NCBI GenBank assembly: GCA_963796155.1
Contig: CAWCKT010000013.1
Span: forward strand, 85,579 to 149,578
Direction of reading: 5' to 3'
DNA: 64,000 bases
Source of the DNA: AP-15 sp963796155
GTDB lineage: Bacteria > Pseudomonadota > Alphaproteobacteria > ATCC43930 > CGMCC-115725
Below are positions 44,450-54,612 of this stretch, piece by piece (positions within the stretch are counted from its first letter, which is position 1; every line of letters begins with the position of its first letter). Position numbers and translations under genes: made by a program. The notes under the pieces are model-generated. The model did not search any database and was not told the DNA's origin. It saw only the letters and a program-made list of their open reading frames with translations.

Positions 44450-44893
44450 TCACGGGCCGGCGGCGCGGATCCAGAACTGCTCGAGCCGGCGCAGCGTGAC
44501 GCCGATAGCCTGAAGATCGTCTGCGGCGAGCCCGGCTTGCGGCAGCATTTCGATATGACGCTGATGCATCGCAGTCAGGCAGTCCCTTAGCTTGCCCCCT
44601 TTTTCCGTGAGGTGGACATGGATGGAACGGCGGTCGTGCAACGAGCGCTCCTGAGCGAGATAGCCGTTCTCGACCATCTTCTTGACGTTGTAGGAGACGT
44701 TCGAGCCGAGATAACAGCCGCGCAGCGTGAGTTCGCCGACGGTCATTTCGGAGTCGCCGATACTAAATAGTATCATTCCCTGAACGTTATTGATGTCGTG
44801 AATCCCGAGGCCTTCCAACTCAAGTTTCACCAACTCCAGAAATTGACGGTGAAGTCGCTCGACGAGCGAAATCACTTTGAAATATGCATTCAT
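44450..44893 (-). CDS. ldtR: MarR family regulator, LdtR-like
   Basis: A 147-residue winged-helix dimer. SLVERLHRQFLELVKLELEGLGIHDINNVQGMILFSIGD and GCYLGSNVSYNVKKMVENGYL (recognition helix) closely follow LdtR, which in Liberibacter and rhizobia controls L,D-transpeptidases and osmotic stress genes. The wing is ERSLHDRRSIHVHLTEKG. It is convergent with recA. The name rests on family resemblance; targets are not visible in the window. Confidence 0.8.
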   Translation of the reverse strand: MNAYFKVISLVERLHRQFLELVKLELEGLGIHDINNVQGMILFSIGDSEMTVGELTLRGCYLGSNVSYNVKKMVENGYLAQERSLHDRRSIHVHLTEKGGKLRDCLTAMHQRHIEMLPQAGLAADDLQAIGVTLRRLEQFWIRAAGP

Positions 44894-44944
44894 TTGGGCC
44901 TCGTTTGCGACGATCTCGCGCTAGTCAGCGCCAGTCTATCGCGA

Positions 44945-47900
44945 TCAGGCAACTTTCGGAAGACGGGCCGAGAGCAAGATTTCCACCGCCCGATAGTCTT
45001 CGACGATTGCGCCGACCATTGGTACTGCGTCAGACACGCTACCCGCTTTCGCCATCGCTTCGAGCTCTGTGCAACGCGATGATAGTGCGACGGCGCCCAT
45101 ATTGGCACTGGCCGACTTCAACGCATGGCTGGCGTCGCGAAGCAGCGCCGCGTCGCCGTTGGCTGCGCCTTCCTCTAAGTCCTTTAGCAGACGCGCTGCG
45201 GCTTTGAAAAATAAGTTTATCACTTGCTGCACAATATCCGGTCGACCCTCCCTCTGCAGTTGCCGGAGTGAGTTCGAGCACCTTGTAGTCGAAAGGTTCG
45301 GTAGGCGGCAGCGATGCCGTCACCAGCGCTATACGGTCTCTCTTGACAGTGGGCGCGGACGGGGTGAGCCACGCCGCTAACATCGCTTTCATTTGATCCA
45401 GGGTGAATGGCTTCGCTAGGTAGTCATCCATCCCCACTGCCAGGCAGCGTTCGCGTGCACCTTCGATCACGTTCCCTGTCAAGGCAACGATTGGGGTGTG
45501 ACGGTTCGAAATGGCTTCGCGCCGGCGGATTTCGGCAGTCGCGTCGTACCCATCCATCTCGGGCATCTGGCAATCCATAAAAATCAATCCAAACTCGCCG
45601 GTGGCATGCCGGTCGAGCGCTTGCAAACCGTTTGTGGCGGTCTCGACGATGCATCCCATGCTCTCCAGAATGGCGACACACACCTCGAGGTTGACTGGGC
45701 TATCTTCGACCAACAGCACGCGCGCCCCTTTGGTGCCCGGGCTTTTTGGCGTCGGTGCTGCGGCGTTTGACGTCGTCGTGGCATCGCCCGAGGCGAGACA
45801 ATCCCACAATGCGGATTGCCGGATCGGCTTGGTCAGGCACCTGACCAGGCCGTCGCCGGACTCGCCGACGTCTTGACCAAAAGGCGCCAGCAACGCCAAG
45901 GACAGATCTGCGTGCGCGGGGACCGATTTGATCGCGCGCGACAGCTCGATCCCGCTCATGTCCGGCAGCGAGTTGTCGATGATCACCCACCCATAGCGAT
46001 CCCCGCAAAGGGTTGCGGCGCGCAGAGCGGCAAGCGCTTCCGAACCGTTTTGCGTCTGACCGGCGCGGGCGGCACGGGCCGACAACTGATCGGTCAAGAT
46101 CTCACGAATGAGCGCGCTGTGGGAAACCACTAGGACAGGCCTGCGACCGCCGGGCCAGCTCACGGGTTCAATCTTCTTTGCCGCCTGCCTCTGGAGTCCG
46201 AAGCGCGCGGTAAAGCGGAAACTCGATCCGACACCCGGCTGGCTCACCACCTGGATCGCCCCGCCCATCATCTCGCAAAAATGCTTGGCAATAGTAAGAC
46301 CGAGACCGGTGCCGCCGTACCGACGTGTAGTCGAACTGTCGGCTTGCGCGAAGGCTTCAAATATCTGCCCTTGCTTTTCCACGGGAATACCGATCCCGGT
46401 GTCGGTGACCTCAAACGAGATCAGTACCGCCGAGCCGTCTGAACTCGATCACCTGCACGCGAACGCCTACCTCACCGCGTTCGGTAAATTTGATGGCGTT
46501 GCCGATCAAGTTCGTCAAAATCTGGCGGAGACGGCCGGGATCGCCGACGAGCGCCGTCGGCAGATTAGCCGGGACAAAGCAAGCGAGCTCCAGACCCTTA
46601 CCGTAAGCCAAGTTGCTGAATGCTTCAGTCACCTCCTCGACGATGGCCCGCAAGTCGAACGCGCTGTGCTCGAGCTCGATCCTTCCGGCTTCGATCTTCG
46701 AGAGATCGAGAACCCCGTTGATGACGCTCAGAAGAGTTTCCGCCGAACGTCGCGCGGTTTCCAGGAAGCGCTGTTGCGTCGGCCCCAGTTCGGTTTGTCG
46801 CACGAGTTCCAGCATCCCGAGTACGCCGTTGAGCGGCGTTCGGATTTCATGGCTCATGTTGGCCAAGAACTGCGACTTTGCCTGAACCGCTCGCTCCAAC
46901 TCGATAGTCCGCTGCTGGATTCGCCCCTCGAGGGTTGCGTTCAAGTGACGCAATTCCGCTTCGGCTCTCTTTTGTGCGGTGTGACGAGCTGCTAGGGCGT
47001 CGGCCATCTCGTCAAACGCCAATCCGAGACGACCGATTTCCGACGCACGATCTTCGAGGTGAGCGCGGGCGTCATAATTACCATTGCGCCATTCGGCGGC
47101 GACCTTGAGAAGACCCTCGATGGGATGCCGGATAAATTTCCGGCCGCCGGCCCAAGCTGCGTAAACCGCCGCCAGGAGGCCTGCGAGAATGAGCCCAACT
47201 CCGCGTCGAGTGGCGTTGTCTATTGCCGCGAATGCTTCGGCTTTTGATTGGCCCGCACTGAGAAAAAAATCCTTTGGCGGCAGAGCCGCTGGGACGTACC
47301 CATATATTCGCATAACCCCATCGACGCCAGCCGCCTCTTCCCATCCCGCTTTGTCTCCGTCCATGATCCTTTCATGGGAGTTCCTCATGTTTTGACCGAC
47401 GAGGAGTTCGGGACCGGGTAACCGCGCGATGATGTTGCCCTCGCGATCGGCTATCAAGATCGAGGCTGTCGGGGACAATCCGCGTTCTTTGAGATGATCA
47501 GACAGCCAAGCCAAATCGAGGCCGGCAAACACGACACCTCCTATGTGGCCGTCGCTGTCCTCAAAGCGCTCCGCGAAATGTATCATCCTCTCGTCACTGG
47601 CGGGATCGACCCAATAATTTCCGACGGCAAGCTCCGGCTGAGCCAAGGCCCGCGTGAAGAAAGGCTGATCGGTTACCCAAAAGAGAGACGTGGGCCCGCT
47701 CGCACAAAAGACCCGACCGGTAGTATCCGCTGCCCCGAGGAAGCTGTAATTTAGGTATCGGGATTTCAATTTCGAGAAAAGGGCGCTGCATGCGCCTGGC
47801 TGCTGAGATTTGACGGGGTCCAATTGAGCGAGTGCCAGCAGCAATTGCCGAGCGCCCTCGCGGAGCACGCCGATCTCCTCGCCGAATTGCTTGGTAATCT

Positions 47901-48105
47901 CGACGACGTGCTGGCGGATATCGGCCTCGCGGGCGATGCGCTGGTCGTATTCATTCCAGGCCTGGATTACCAGCGCCGGAACAACGGCCAAGATGACGAG
48001 CAGGAACAATCGGCCCATCAGACCGATACGAACGCTGCGCGGGAAGACAATCCGCCGCATCTTATTGATACTCGGTCCGCCTGCGCTTGTCAGTCGTCCG
48101 ATCAT
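44945..48105 (-). CDS. Hybrid sensor histidine kinase (Cache-HAMP-HisKA-HATPase-REC-REC-Hpt), frameshifted twice
   Basis: Read across three frames this is one membrane hybrid kinase. From the ATG at 48105: transmembrane helix 27-48, periplasmic dCache-like sensor to about 300, second helix 303-321, HAMP, and HisKA with His419 (NMSHEIRTPLNG). The HATPase begins in frame one and continues in a second frame after about 46435 (DTGIGIPVEKQGQIFEAF, GGTGLGL). Next come a degenerate receiver, then a full receiver (VLLVEDSPVNLE, FMDCQMPEMDG), and after about 45250, in a third frame, an Hpt domain (ASHALKSASANMGA). Each junction equals one extra base. The domains are otherwise well conserved, so this may be sequence error rather than decay. 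A start at 48060 is also possible. Confidence 0.8.
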
Positions 48106-48215
48106 TGGTCGACGTCCGCCAGCAGGTTGGGCCAGTGCCAACCTGACTTCCACTGCGCGAAAGGAGGCGCCGGATCGGACGGCGCCAGATTGCACATGAT
48201 GGATTTCTCGACCAT

Positions 48216-49010
48216 TCAGGGCATCGACCGCTCGGCCGTCCCGAGCGAGGCGCGCCCGATCGTCGGCCGCCCGAAATGGTAACCCTGCAGAAAGCCGATG
48301 CCCTCGGCTCGCAACAGCGCCGCGTCCTCGGCGTTTTCGACGCATTCGGCCACGGTGGTCAAACCGAAGCCCTTGGTGAGAGCGAGCAGATGGCGGAGAA
48401 AAACCCGGCTTTGCGACCGGCTGGTCAGATTTCGCACCACCGAGCCGTCGATCTTGACGATGTCGACCGGCAGCATCTGAAGATGCCGCAGCGTCGTATG
48501 GCCTGCGCCAAAATCGTCGAGCGCGACGCGGCAACCCGCCTGCCGCAGCGTGTCGACAAAGCGCGCCGATTCGGCGATGTCAGAAAGTGCCGCGGTTTCG
48601 GTTATTTCGACGACCAGGCGACGGGCGATCTCGGAGCGGTGACGCAACAGCGACAGCAACAACCGCAGCCACTGTCGATCGCAAGCCGTCAACCCGGAAA
48701 TGTTGAGACCGAGCCTGATCTCGGGATCGCCGGCCAGTTCCTCGACCGTTTTTTCGAGAACATAGCGGTCGATCAGGCCGATCAAGCCCTCTTCCTCGAC
48801 GATCGTGATGAACTCGGCACCGGCGACGATGCCTCCCGCCTCGTCGCGCATCCGCAGCAGGCATTCGAAATAATCGACCCTTCCGGTTGCCGCGCACACC
48901 ACAGGCTGGAAAGCAAAGAGCAGACGATCCTGGCGGAGCGCGGCCTTGACCGCGGCCCCGACGGCCGAGCCACGCTGCTTCTTCGGTGATTGGTGCTGAA
49001 TGGGGTCCAT
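48216..49010 (-). CDS. EAL-domain cyclic-di-GMP phosphodiesterase
   Basis: A 264-residue stand-alone EAL protein predicted to hydrolyse c-di-GMP. The EAL motif reads ECL (FECLLRM), but the other catalytic residues are in place: NISG, EITE, ALDDFGAGHT, DIVKIDG, AECVEN and the closing FLQGYHFGRP. It lacks a sensor domain and is 110 bases upstream of the hybrid kinase on the same strand, so the two may be functionally linked. Activity is expected because the Glu of the motif is kept. Confidence 0.9.
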   Translation of the reverse strand: MDPIQHQSPKKQRGSAVGAAVKAALRQDRLLFAFQPVVCAATGRVDYFECLLRMRDEAGGIVAGAEFITIVEEEGLIGLIDRYVLEKTVEELAGDPEIRLGLNISGLTACDRQWLRLLLSLLRHRSEIARRLVVEITETAALSDIAESARFVDTLRQAGCRVALDDFGAGHTTLRHLQMLPVDIVKIDGSVVRNLTSRSQSRVFLRHLLALTKGFGLTTVAECVENAEDAALLRAEGIGFLQGYHFGRPTIGRASLGTAERSMP

Positions 49011-49375
49011 TTATCGGTTCCGCTACCTCGCTTGGCTCTTATGCCGACGCTTGCGACGGCGCTGCGGAAAGCCCTGGGGTGCAATCGGGCCGGTAGATGA
49101 TCCCTCGCGATTGGCTTGGAACTCGAGATCGCCGATATAGGTGGTGCGATCGCTCGATCTCGCTCAGACCGCCAGCGCCACCACAAAGCCCCAACCTCGA
49201 TCGGTCGGATAACGATGGCCCCACGCGAAAGCCGAGGCAATTGGAGTGCGCGTACCGTCGCTCGCTGTCGCTGTCCGGAAGCTGTTCCACTCTCGCCTTG
49301 GGTTCCCGACCCGTTTTGCGGATCCGCAAACAACAATCTTAACTATGCGATCGTCAATATAACGTCCAATTGTCG
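49011..49375. other. Non-coding stretch upstream of the EAL gene
   Basis: Several overlapping minus-strand frames exist, none with a continuous recognisable domain or ribosome site. It may contain the promoter of the EAL-kinase gene pair. Nothing further is supported. Confidence 0.45.
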
Positions 49376-50623
49376 TCAAAAACCTGCCCTTCTCGGCTTC
49401 TTCAATTCAGGCCCAAGCACCGTCCGGTCACTGCCGGCATATCCAGTGCTTGGGGCAGTTGGTCTGGGCCCTGGTTGGCCGGGCACGGCGACCCAATTTA
49501 TGATACAGCCGGTGAGAGCGATGCCGGCGCAAATCATCAATGTCGCGTCGAAGCTGCCGATTGCGACGGCCTCTCCTCCGATTAGGGATCCGAGTGAAAT
49601 ACCCAAGAAAAGCGCACTGTTGTTCCAGGCAAGCACAGTGCTACGTCGCATGGGAAAGTCGTTGGCAAGCCCGGCCTGCTGGGCCGGGAAGAATACCTGC
49701 GCCACCGCTGAGCTCAATCCCAAAGCGAGGTAGATGAGGACGCCAGCGCGAAGCGCAAGTAGCAGCAACAAAAAGCAGACGCAAAGCCCAGCGAGGCTCG
49801 CCCCAGCCGTGAATTTTGTTCCAAGCCGATCGGCCAGACGCCCACCGACCACGGCGCCAGCAATCGCCCCGCACCCGTAAAACAAGATCGCTCGAGCAAC
49901 TTGTCCATTTGAGAAGCCGATCGCGATGAGGCCGGCTCCGAGATAAGTATATACGCCATAAAGCCCGGTGCTCCATGCGAGCGTCGGCATGAGACGGCGC
50001 GTCAGAGGTGCCAAGTCAAGAGGATCGAGGGGCGATCCGGCCGCATCCGAACGGCAGCGCTCGCTCGGCCATACCAGAGAGTTCAGCCACACGAGGACCA
50101 AGGTGAAGGCGGCGAGAGTGACGAAGACAACAGCCCAGCCAAGAGTCGCACCAACCAGCGCGCCGATCGAGGCGCCGATGCCGAGGGCTACCAGCAACCC
50201 CGAGACCGTCAGCGCCAGCCAAGTCGCGCGGCTATTCAACGGGGCGGCGTCACCGACCAACGCATAGATAGATGGCGAGACCCCCGCCGTGGCGGCGCCC
50301 GCGAGTAACCTGACAGCGAGCAGCGACGGGAATGTCCCGGCTGAGGCGGTGAGCAGGTTGGCTGTGCCAAACGCGAGCAAACAGCAGATCAGCACCTGCC
50401 GCTTCCCGACCCGGTCCGAGACGTAACCGAATAAAGGGGCACTCACTACATAGGCGAGGGAAAAGGTTGTCACACTCAGCCCCGCCAGCCTTGAGGAAAC
50501 ATCGTAATTAGCAGCGAGTGTGGGCAGTAAGGGGGAAAAGACAAAAAGCTCGGTTCCGACGAGGAACATGGTCAACCAACCGACAGCCAATTCGGCTGGT
50601 GGCAGCATAGGGTTGATCTTCAT
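49376..50623 (-). CDS. MFS transporter, DHA1-type
   Basis: A 415-residue, 12-helix transporter: the loop motif GYVSDRVGKRQ after helix 2, then AGAATAGVSPSIYALVGD in helices 4-5. The family includes arabinose or drug efflux proteins (AraJ/YdhP-like). The start at 50623 gives MKINPMLPPAELAVGW, directly before helix 1; the longer open frame upstream is non-coding. It follows the diiron protein gene by 160 bases on the same strand and may export its product. Confidence 0.87.
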   Translation of the reverse strand: MKINPMLPPAELAVGWLTMFLVGTELFVFSPLLPTLAANYDVSSRLAGLSVTTFSLAYVVSAPLFGYVSDRVGKRQVLICCLLAFGTANLLTASAGTFPSLLAVRLLAGAATAGVSPSIYALVGDAAPLNSRATWLALTVSGLLVALGIGASIGALVGATLGWAVVFVTLAAFTLVLVWLNSLVWPSERCRSDAAGSPLDPLDLAPLTRRLMPTLAWSTGLYGVYTYLGAGLIAIGFSNGQVARAILFYGCGAIAGAVVGGRLADRLGTKFTAGASLAGLCVCFLLLLLALRAGVLIYLALGLSSAVAQVFFPAQQAGLANDFPMRRSTVLAWNNSALFLGISLGSLIGGEAVAIGSFDATLMICAGIALTGCIINWVAVPGQPGPRPTAPSTGYAGSDRTVLGPELKKPRRAGF

Positions 50624-50783
50624 TTGTCGGCCATCTCTTTGGCGGCGGATCGCGCAATCGGTTGCCATCGGGCGTCCGCTGGCGCTCGAGACCGCCGTTC
50701 GACCGGTTAGCGCCGCAGGCTCGCAGGGCAGGTTCGCCAGTCGGCGGTCGGTGTCGAGAGCCACCGGTCGCGCCACTAGTGGC

Positions 50784-51611
50784 TTATCGGCTAACGGCGG
50801 CGCGCTTTTGAGTGCTTTGGAGAGCGCCGGCATGCCGCGCTCGCCGACGGGCATTTCGCACGATCCTGTCCAAGTGGGTCCACACGCCGTCGAGCGCCTC
50901 GGCCATTATAACGGCGTCATGCCATGTTTCGGGCAGCAGCGCGGGCCGGGCCCTCAGCACCATCTGCGTCACCGCGAGCAACTCGTCTGCGTGCCGCTCT
51001 TCGACCCGCTGTGCGAAACATTCCTCGAAATAGGGCTCGTTGGCGAACTGTGGGAAATGGGCCGAAAGCGCGTCAGCGAGGGCGCGCATCCAGTCGACGG
51101 AGAGCACCTCGACCGCGCACCAGGGACCGAGCGATCGACGGTACAGTTCGCGGGCCAGTCGCACAAAACGCAACGTCTCGGCATCGAGATGGCGACACAA
51201 TTCCTCAGGATCGCCGAAATCCTCGTCCGCGAGAGGGGATTTCGCGCCAATGTTAAGGAAAGCCTGGGTCAGTTGGTAATGGTGCGTGTCACCGCCCGGC
51301 AGACCGTCGTCGTCAATTAAGATCTGAAGTTTGCGCTTACGCAGGGCGGGACTGTCGAGGTGAGGCATGTAATAGACCGCAGTGCGCGTGGCGTGCATGG
51401 CCGATTGGTAGATCAGATAGATCTGACCAAGCAATGCAGCGTCGCTCGCGACGGCGAACGGCAGAGCAGCAAAATGCCGGAAGAACGGCATTCGCGACGG
51501 CCGGTATCCTTCGAGCAAGGCATTGATCGCGCTTGGGAACTCGTCAATTGTGTCTGGCCCTGGTGTGACCCGGGCGAGCTTTTTCAATGATGCGCCGTCG
51601 AGAGATGCCAT
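50784..51611 (-). CDS. Heme-oxygenase-like diiron oxidase family protein
   Basis: A 275-residue all-helical protein of the TenA/PqqC/heme-oxygenase-like superfamily ('iron-containing redox enzyme family'). Candidate metal ligands are the His residues in SAMHATRT and GGDTHHYQLT, Glu/Asp in AVEVLSVDW, and the pair in VEERHADELLAV, the spacing seen in HDO proteins. The reaction is unknown; relatives split amino or fatty acids oxidatively. A strong GGAGG precedes the ATG. It is paired with the MFS gene, and a perfect palindrome lies upstream at 51780. Confidence 0.7.
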   Translation of the reverse strand: MASLDGASLKKLARVTPGPDTIDEFPSAINALLEGYRPSRMPFFRHFAALPFAVASDAALLGQIYLIYQSAMHATRTAVYYMPHLDSPALRKRKLQILIDDDGLPGGDTHHYQLTQAFLNIGAKSPLADEDFGDPEELCRHLDAETLRFVRLARELYRRSLGPWCAVEVLSVDWMRALADALSAHFPQFANEPYFEECFAQRVEERHADELLAVTQMVLRARPALLPETWHDAVIMAEALDGVWTHLDRIVRNARRRARHAGALQSTQKRAAVSR

Positions 51612-52220
51612 ACCCTATTCCTCCAGTGATCTTCACAGTAGCTGCAGAAATACTCGGACAATCCATCGCGACAGGCCGGTACACCGATTGCGACCGCCCA
51701 CCTTTGAGCCCTGGTGACTCGCAGCACGAGAACCGAGCGGGATGCCGGATCGCCCGCGTTTGAGTTTTAATTGATAGAATTCGTTTTAGAACGAAACATG
51801 AACCTAGTCAAGCGAAATCTGCAACAGGCGGCGTTGCGTGATCCGCATCGGTGCGCTGCCGGCCGCCGCTGTGGCCGCCGTTGATCCCCGCGACACAACG
51901 CAACCCTGGGCGGGACTCACCAAAATCCGCGAGATACACAACGCGCCGTCGTGCGAGCGATCGGCATCCCGAACGGCGATTGGCCGCTGCCACTGCCGAG
52001 GGTGCTCGGCACCAAGCAGCCGGCATTGTCGTCGAGACCGGGCCGGGCGGCGACAGTGTCGCCGTTAAACGTCGGTTTCCGGATCCTTGTCGACTTCTAC
52101 ATCCAAAGGAAAGTCGACCTCGATGACCCTGATCGGCCTCGATCGATGCCCGGCGGGCACGGTAGCGCCGGGCTGGACAGGAGTAGGGAGCTTCCTCTAT
52201 AAGCGCCCGTTGCCGGAGGC
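51612..52220. other. Gene-free stretch between the diiron gene and tRNA-Phe
   Basis: No frame has a recognisable family. It holds the palindrome at 51780 and, near 52196, a TATAAG that may be the -10 of the tRNA promoter. Confidence 0.5.
51780..51795. promoter_or_regulatory. Palindromic operator-like site
   Basis: A perfect 6-4-6 palindrome, TTCGTT-TTAG-AACGAA, in AT-rich DNA 169 bases upstream of the diiron gene. Its shape suits a TetR- or MarR-type dimer; no such regulator gene is adjacent. Confidence 0.5.
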
Positions 52221-52296
<76 letters not shown>

Positions 52297-52548
52297 TCAA
52301 AACTCCAATTATATTAAAGTGTTAAAGAACCTTAGGTATCGATGGAGACACCTTTTTACATCGCAATCACGCCGGCAATATGAAGCGCGCGCAAGATTGC
52401 TCCTCGAGATAGCGACGATCAACGGCGAGACACAACGAACGGAGGTGCGCTCTACGGGCGTCGGCATCAGGATGGTGCCGGTGGTTGGCGGACTGTGAGA
52501 CACTACGGTGAGATACGACCCGCAACCGGCTGCGAGAGGGTGAAAGCG

Positions 52549-52944
52549 ATGGCTGACGACGACGCTCTGTTCCAGAAAGGCATGCCGATCCGGCGCGAGG
52601 TGCTGGGCACTGAATACGTCGACGCCTCGATGGCGCGCGCGGACGAATTTATGATGGCGTTCCAGCGGGCGACCACCGCCTGGGCATGGGGCTGGGCGTG
52701 GGGAGATGGAACACTCGACCGAAAGACCCGCAGCTTAATGAACCTTGCGATGCTCACTGCCCTGAACCGGGCGCCCGAGATCAAGCTGCATGTGAAAGGC
52801 GCGCTCAACAACGGCGTTACGGTCGAGGAGATCAAAGCTGCCTTGCTGCATGCGACCGCCTATTGCGGAATTCCGGCCGGGCTCGATGCATTCCGCGCCG
52901 CGCACGAAGTGCTGATCAGCGAAGGCGCGCTGAGCAAACCCTGA
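52549..52944 (+). CDS. Carboxymuconolactone decarboxylase family protein
   Basis: A 131-residue protein of the CMD/AhpD-like superfamily closest to 4-carboxymuconolactone decarboxylase (PcaC): KTRSLMNLAMLTALNRAPEIKLHVKGALNNGVTVEEIKAALLHATAYCGIPAGLDAF. The peroxidase CxxC of AhpD is absent, favouring a decarboxylase-like role in aromatic catabolism. The start at 52549 is preceded by GAGAGGG. No other pca gene is in the window. Confidence 0.9.
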   Translation: MADDDALFQKGMPIRREVLGTEYVDASMARADEFMMAFQRATTAWAWGWAWGDGTLDRKTRSLMNLAMLTALNRAPEIKLHVKGALNNGVTVEEIKAALLHATAYCGIPAGLDAFRAAHEVLISEGALSKP

Positions 52945-53157
52945 GCCTCAGCCGGGTGGCAATCGCTGCCGGAGCATGGTCGCGACACGTCGCAGCTCGG
53001 CAGCGGTTCTTAGCCGATGGTCGCCCGGCAGACGACAGGCAACCCCAATTATTCCGCAAGCGCCTTGCCCGAACCGACGGCCGGGGCATAGGTTTCCGAT
53101 GCGGCGTCCGCCCTCTCGTCGAGAACCGGGCGGCAGGCACCAACAAGGATTGGCGCG

Positions 53158-54525
53158 ATGAGACGGCAGCTGCACCTCAACTTGTTCATCCACAGCCGCG
53201 GCCATCATGAGGCGTCGTGGCGCCATCCGGCTTCCTCGCCGCTGCCATTGACCGACATCCGGTATTACCAGGATCTGGCACAGCGCGCCGAAGCGGCACT
53301 GTTCGATTCCGTTTTTCTCGCCGACCAGCTGGCGCTCGGCGGCGACGTAGCCCAGGCACCGCGCACCTGGCTCGAGCCGATCACCGTACTGGCGGCGATG
53401 GCGGTGGCGACCAGCCGGGTCGGGTTGATCGCAACCGCCTCGACCACCTACACCGAACCGTTCAATCTCGCGCGGCAGTTCGCCTCGGTCGACCACATCA
53501 GCAATGGCCGCGCCGCCTGGAACATCGTGACCTCGTGGCTCGCGACCGCGGCGGAGAATTACGGCGGCGCCGGTCAGGTCAGCCACGCCGACCGCTATGC
53601 CCGCGGCGAGGAGTTCATGGAGGTCGTGAAGGCCCTTTGGGACAGCTGGGCGGCCGACGCGGTCGTCGACGACCGGACCGCCGGGGTCTACGCGCGCCAC
53701 GACCGCATCAGACCGATCAATCATCGCGGCGATTTCCATACGGTGAGCGGGCCGCTCAACATGCCGCGCTGCCCGCAGGGCCGACCGGTGCTGGTACAGG
53801 CGGGTTCGTCCGACACTGGACGCCGCTTTGCCGCGCGGCATGCCGATGCCGTGTTCACCGCGCATATGGCAAAGGCGACGGCGCAGGAATTCTATGCCGA
53901 TCTGAAATCGCTGGCGGCGGCCGAGGGACGGCGGCCGGAGCAGATGCTGATCCTGCCCGGGCTCAGCCCGATGATCGCCGGGACCGAAACCGAGGCGCAC
54001 CGGATGGTCTGCGAGGTCAACGAGCTCACCGATCCGGAGGTCGGGCGCAAGCGCCTGTCGGGCCGTTTTGGCGGCTACGACTTTTCGCATTTGCCACTCG
54101 ACCGGCCCCTCTCGGTCGGCGACTTCCCCGACCCGGCCTCAGTTGAGGCGGCGCGCAGCCGGACCGAGGTAATCCTCAATCTGGTCAAGCGCGACAAGCC
54201 GACATTGCGGCAATTGCTCGGCTATCTGGCCGGCGCGCGAGGTCATTTCGTCACCGCCGGGACCCCCGAACAGATTGCCGAGCTGATCGAGGAATGGTTC
54301 ACCGAGGGCGCCGCGGACGGGTTCAACATCATGCCGCCGCTGCTGCCGGCACAGCTCGACGTGTTCGGCGCCGAAGTGATCCCGATCCTGCAGCAACGCG
54401 GGTTGTTCCGGACCGAATACACCGGGACAATGCTGCGCGAGCATTACGGTCTGCCCTGGCCGGCAAGCGTATTCGACGACCCGGCCTTCAAGGGCGAGCT
54501 TCAGGGCGCCGCCGCCGGCATCTGA
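53158..54525 (+). CDS. NtaA/DszA-type flavin-dependent monooxygenase
   Basis: A 455-residue bacterial luciferase-like (LLM) monooxygenase using FMNH2 from a separate reductase. LNLFIHSRGHHEASWRH at the N-terminus, RVGLIATASTTYTEPFNLARQFASVDHISNGRAAWNIVTS and RPVLVQAGSSDTGRRFAARHADAVF are signature stretches of the NtaA/SnaA/DszA group, which acts on nitrilotriacetate, sulfur heterocycles and similar substrates. AAGGA precedes the ATG. No reductase gene is adjacent. Confidence 0.92.
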   Translation: MRRQLHLNLFIHSRGHHEASWRHPASSPLPLTDIRYYQDLAQRAEAALFDSVFLADQLALGGDVAQAPRTWLEPITVLAAMAVATSRVGLIATASTTYTEPFNLARQFASVDHISNGRAAWNIVTSWLATAAENYGGAGQVSHADRYARGEEFMEVVKALWDSWAADAVVDDRTAGVYARHDRIRPINHRGDFHTVSGPLNMPRCPQGRPVLVQAGSSDTGRRFAARHADAVFTAHMAKATAQEFYADLKSLAAAEGRRPEQMLILPGLSPMIAGTETEAHRMVCEVNELTDPEVGRKRLSGRFGGYDFSHLPLDRPLSVGDFPDPASVEAARSRTEVILNLVKRDKPTLRQLLGYLAGARGHFVTAGTPEQIAELIEEWFTEGAADGFNIMPPLLPAQLDVFGAEVIPILQQRGLFRTEYTGTMLREHYGLPWPASVFDDPAFKGELQGAAAGI

Positions 54526-54532
54526 CAGGACG

Positions 54533-54599
54533 GAGATTGCTTCGCTTCGCTCGCAATGACACGCTGTCATTGCGAGGAGCGCAGCGACGAAGCAATCTC
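54533..54599. repeat. Palindromic repeat (GAGATTGCTTCG arms)
   Basis: Outer arms GAGATTGCTTCG (54533-54544) and CGAAGCAATCTC (54588-54599) are perfectly inverted; an inner pair CAATGACA/TGTCATTG is also perfect. It sits between convergent genes and may double as a bidirectional terminator. Confidence 0.85.
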
Positions 54600-54612
54600 G
54601 CTGCGCGAGCGC

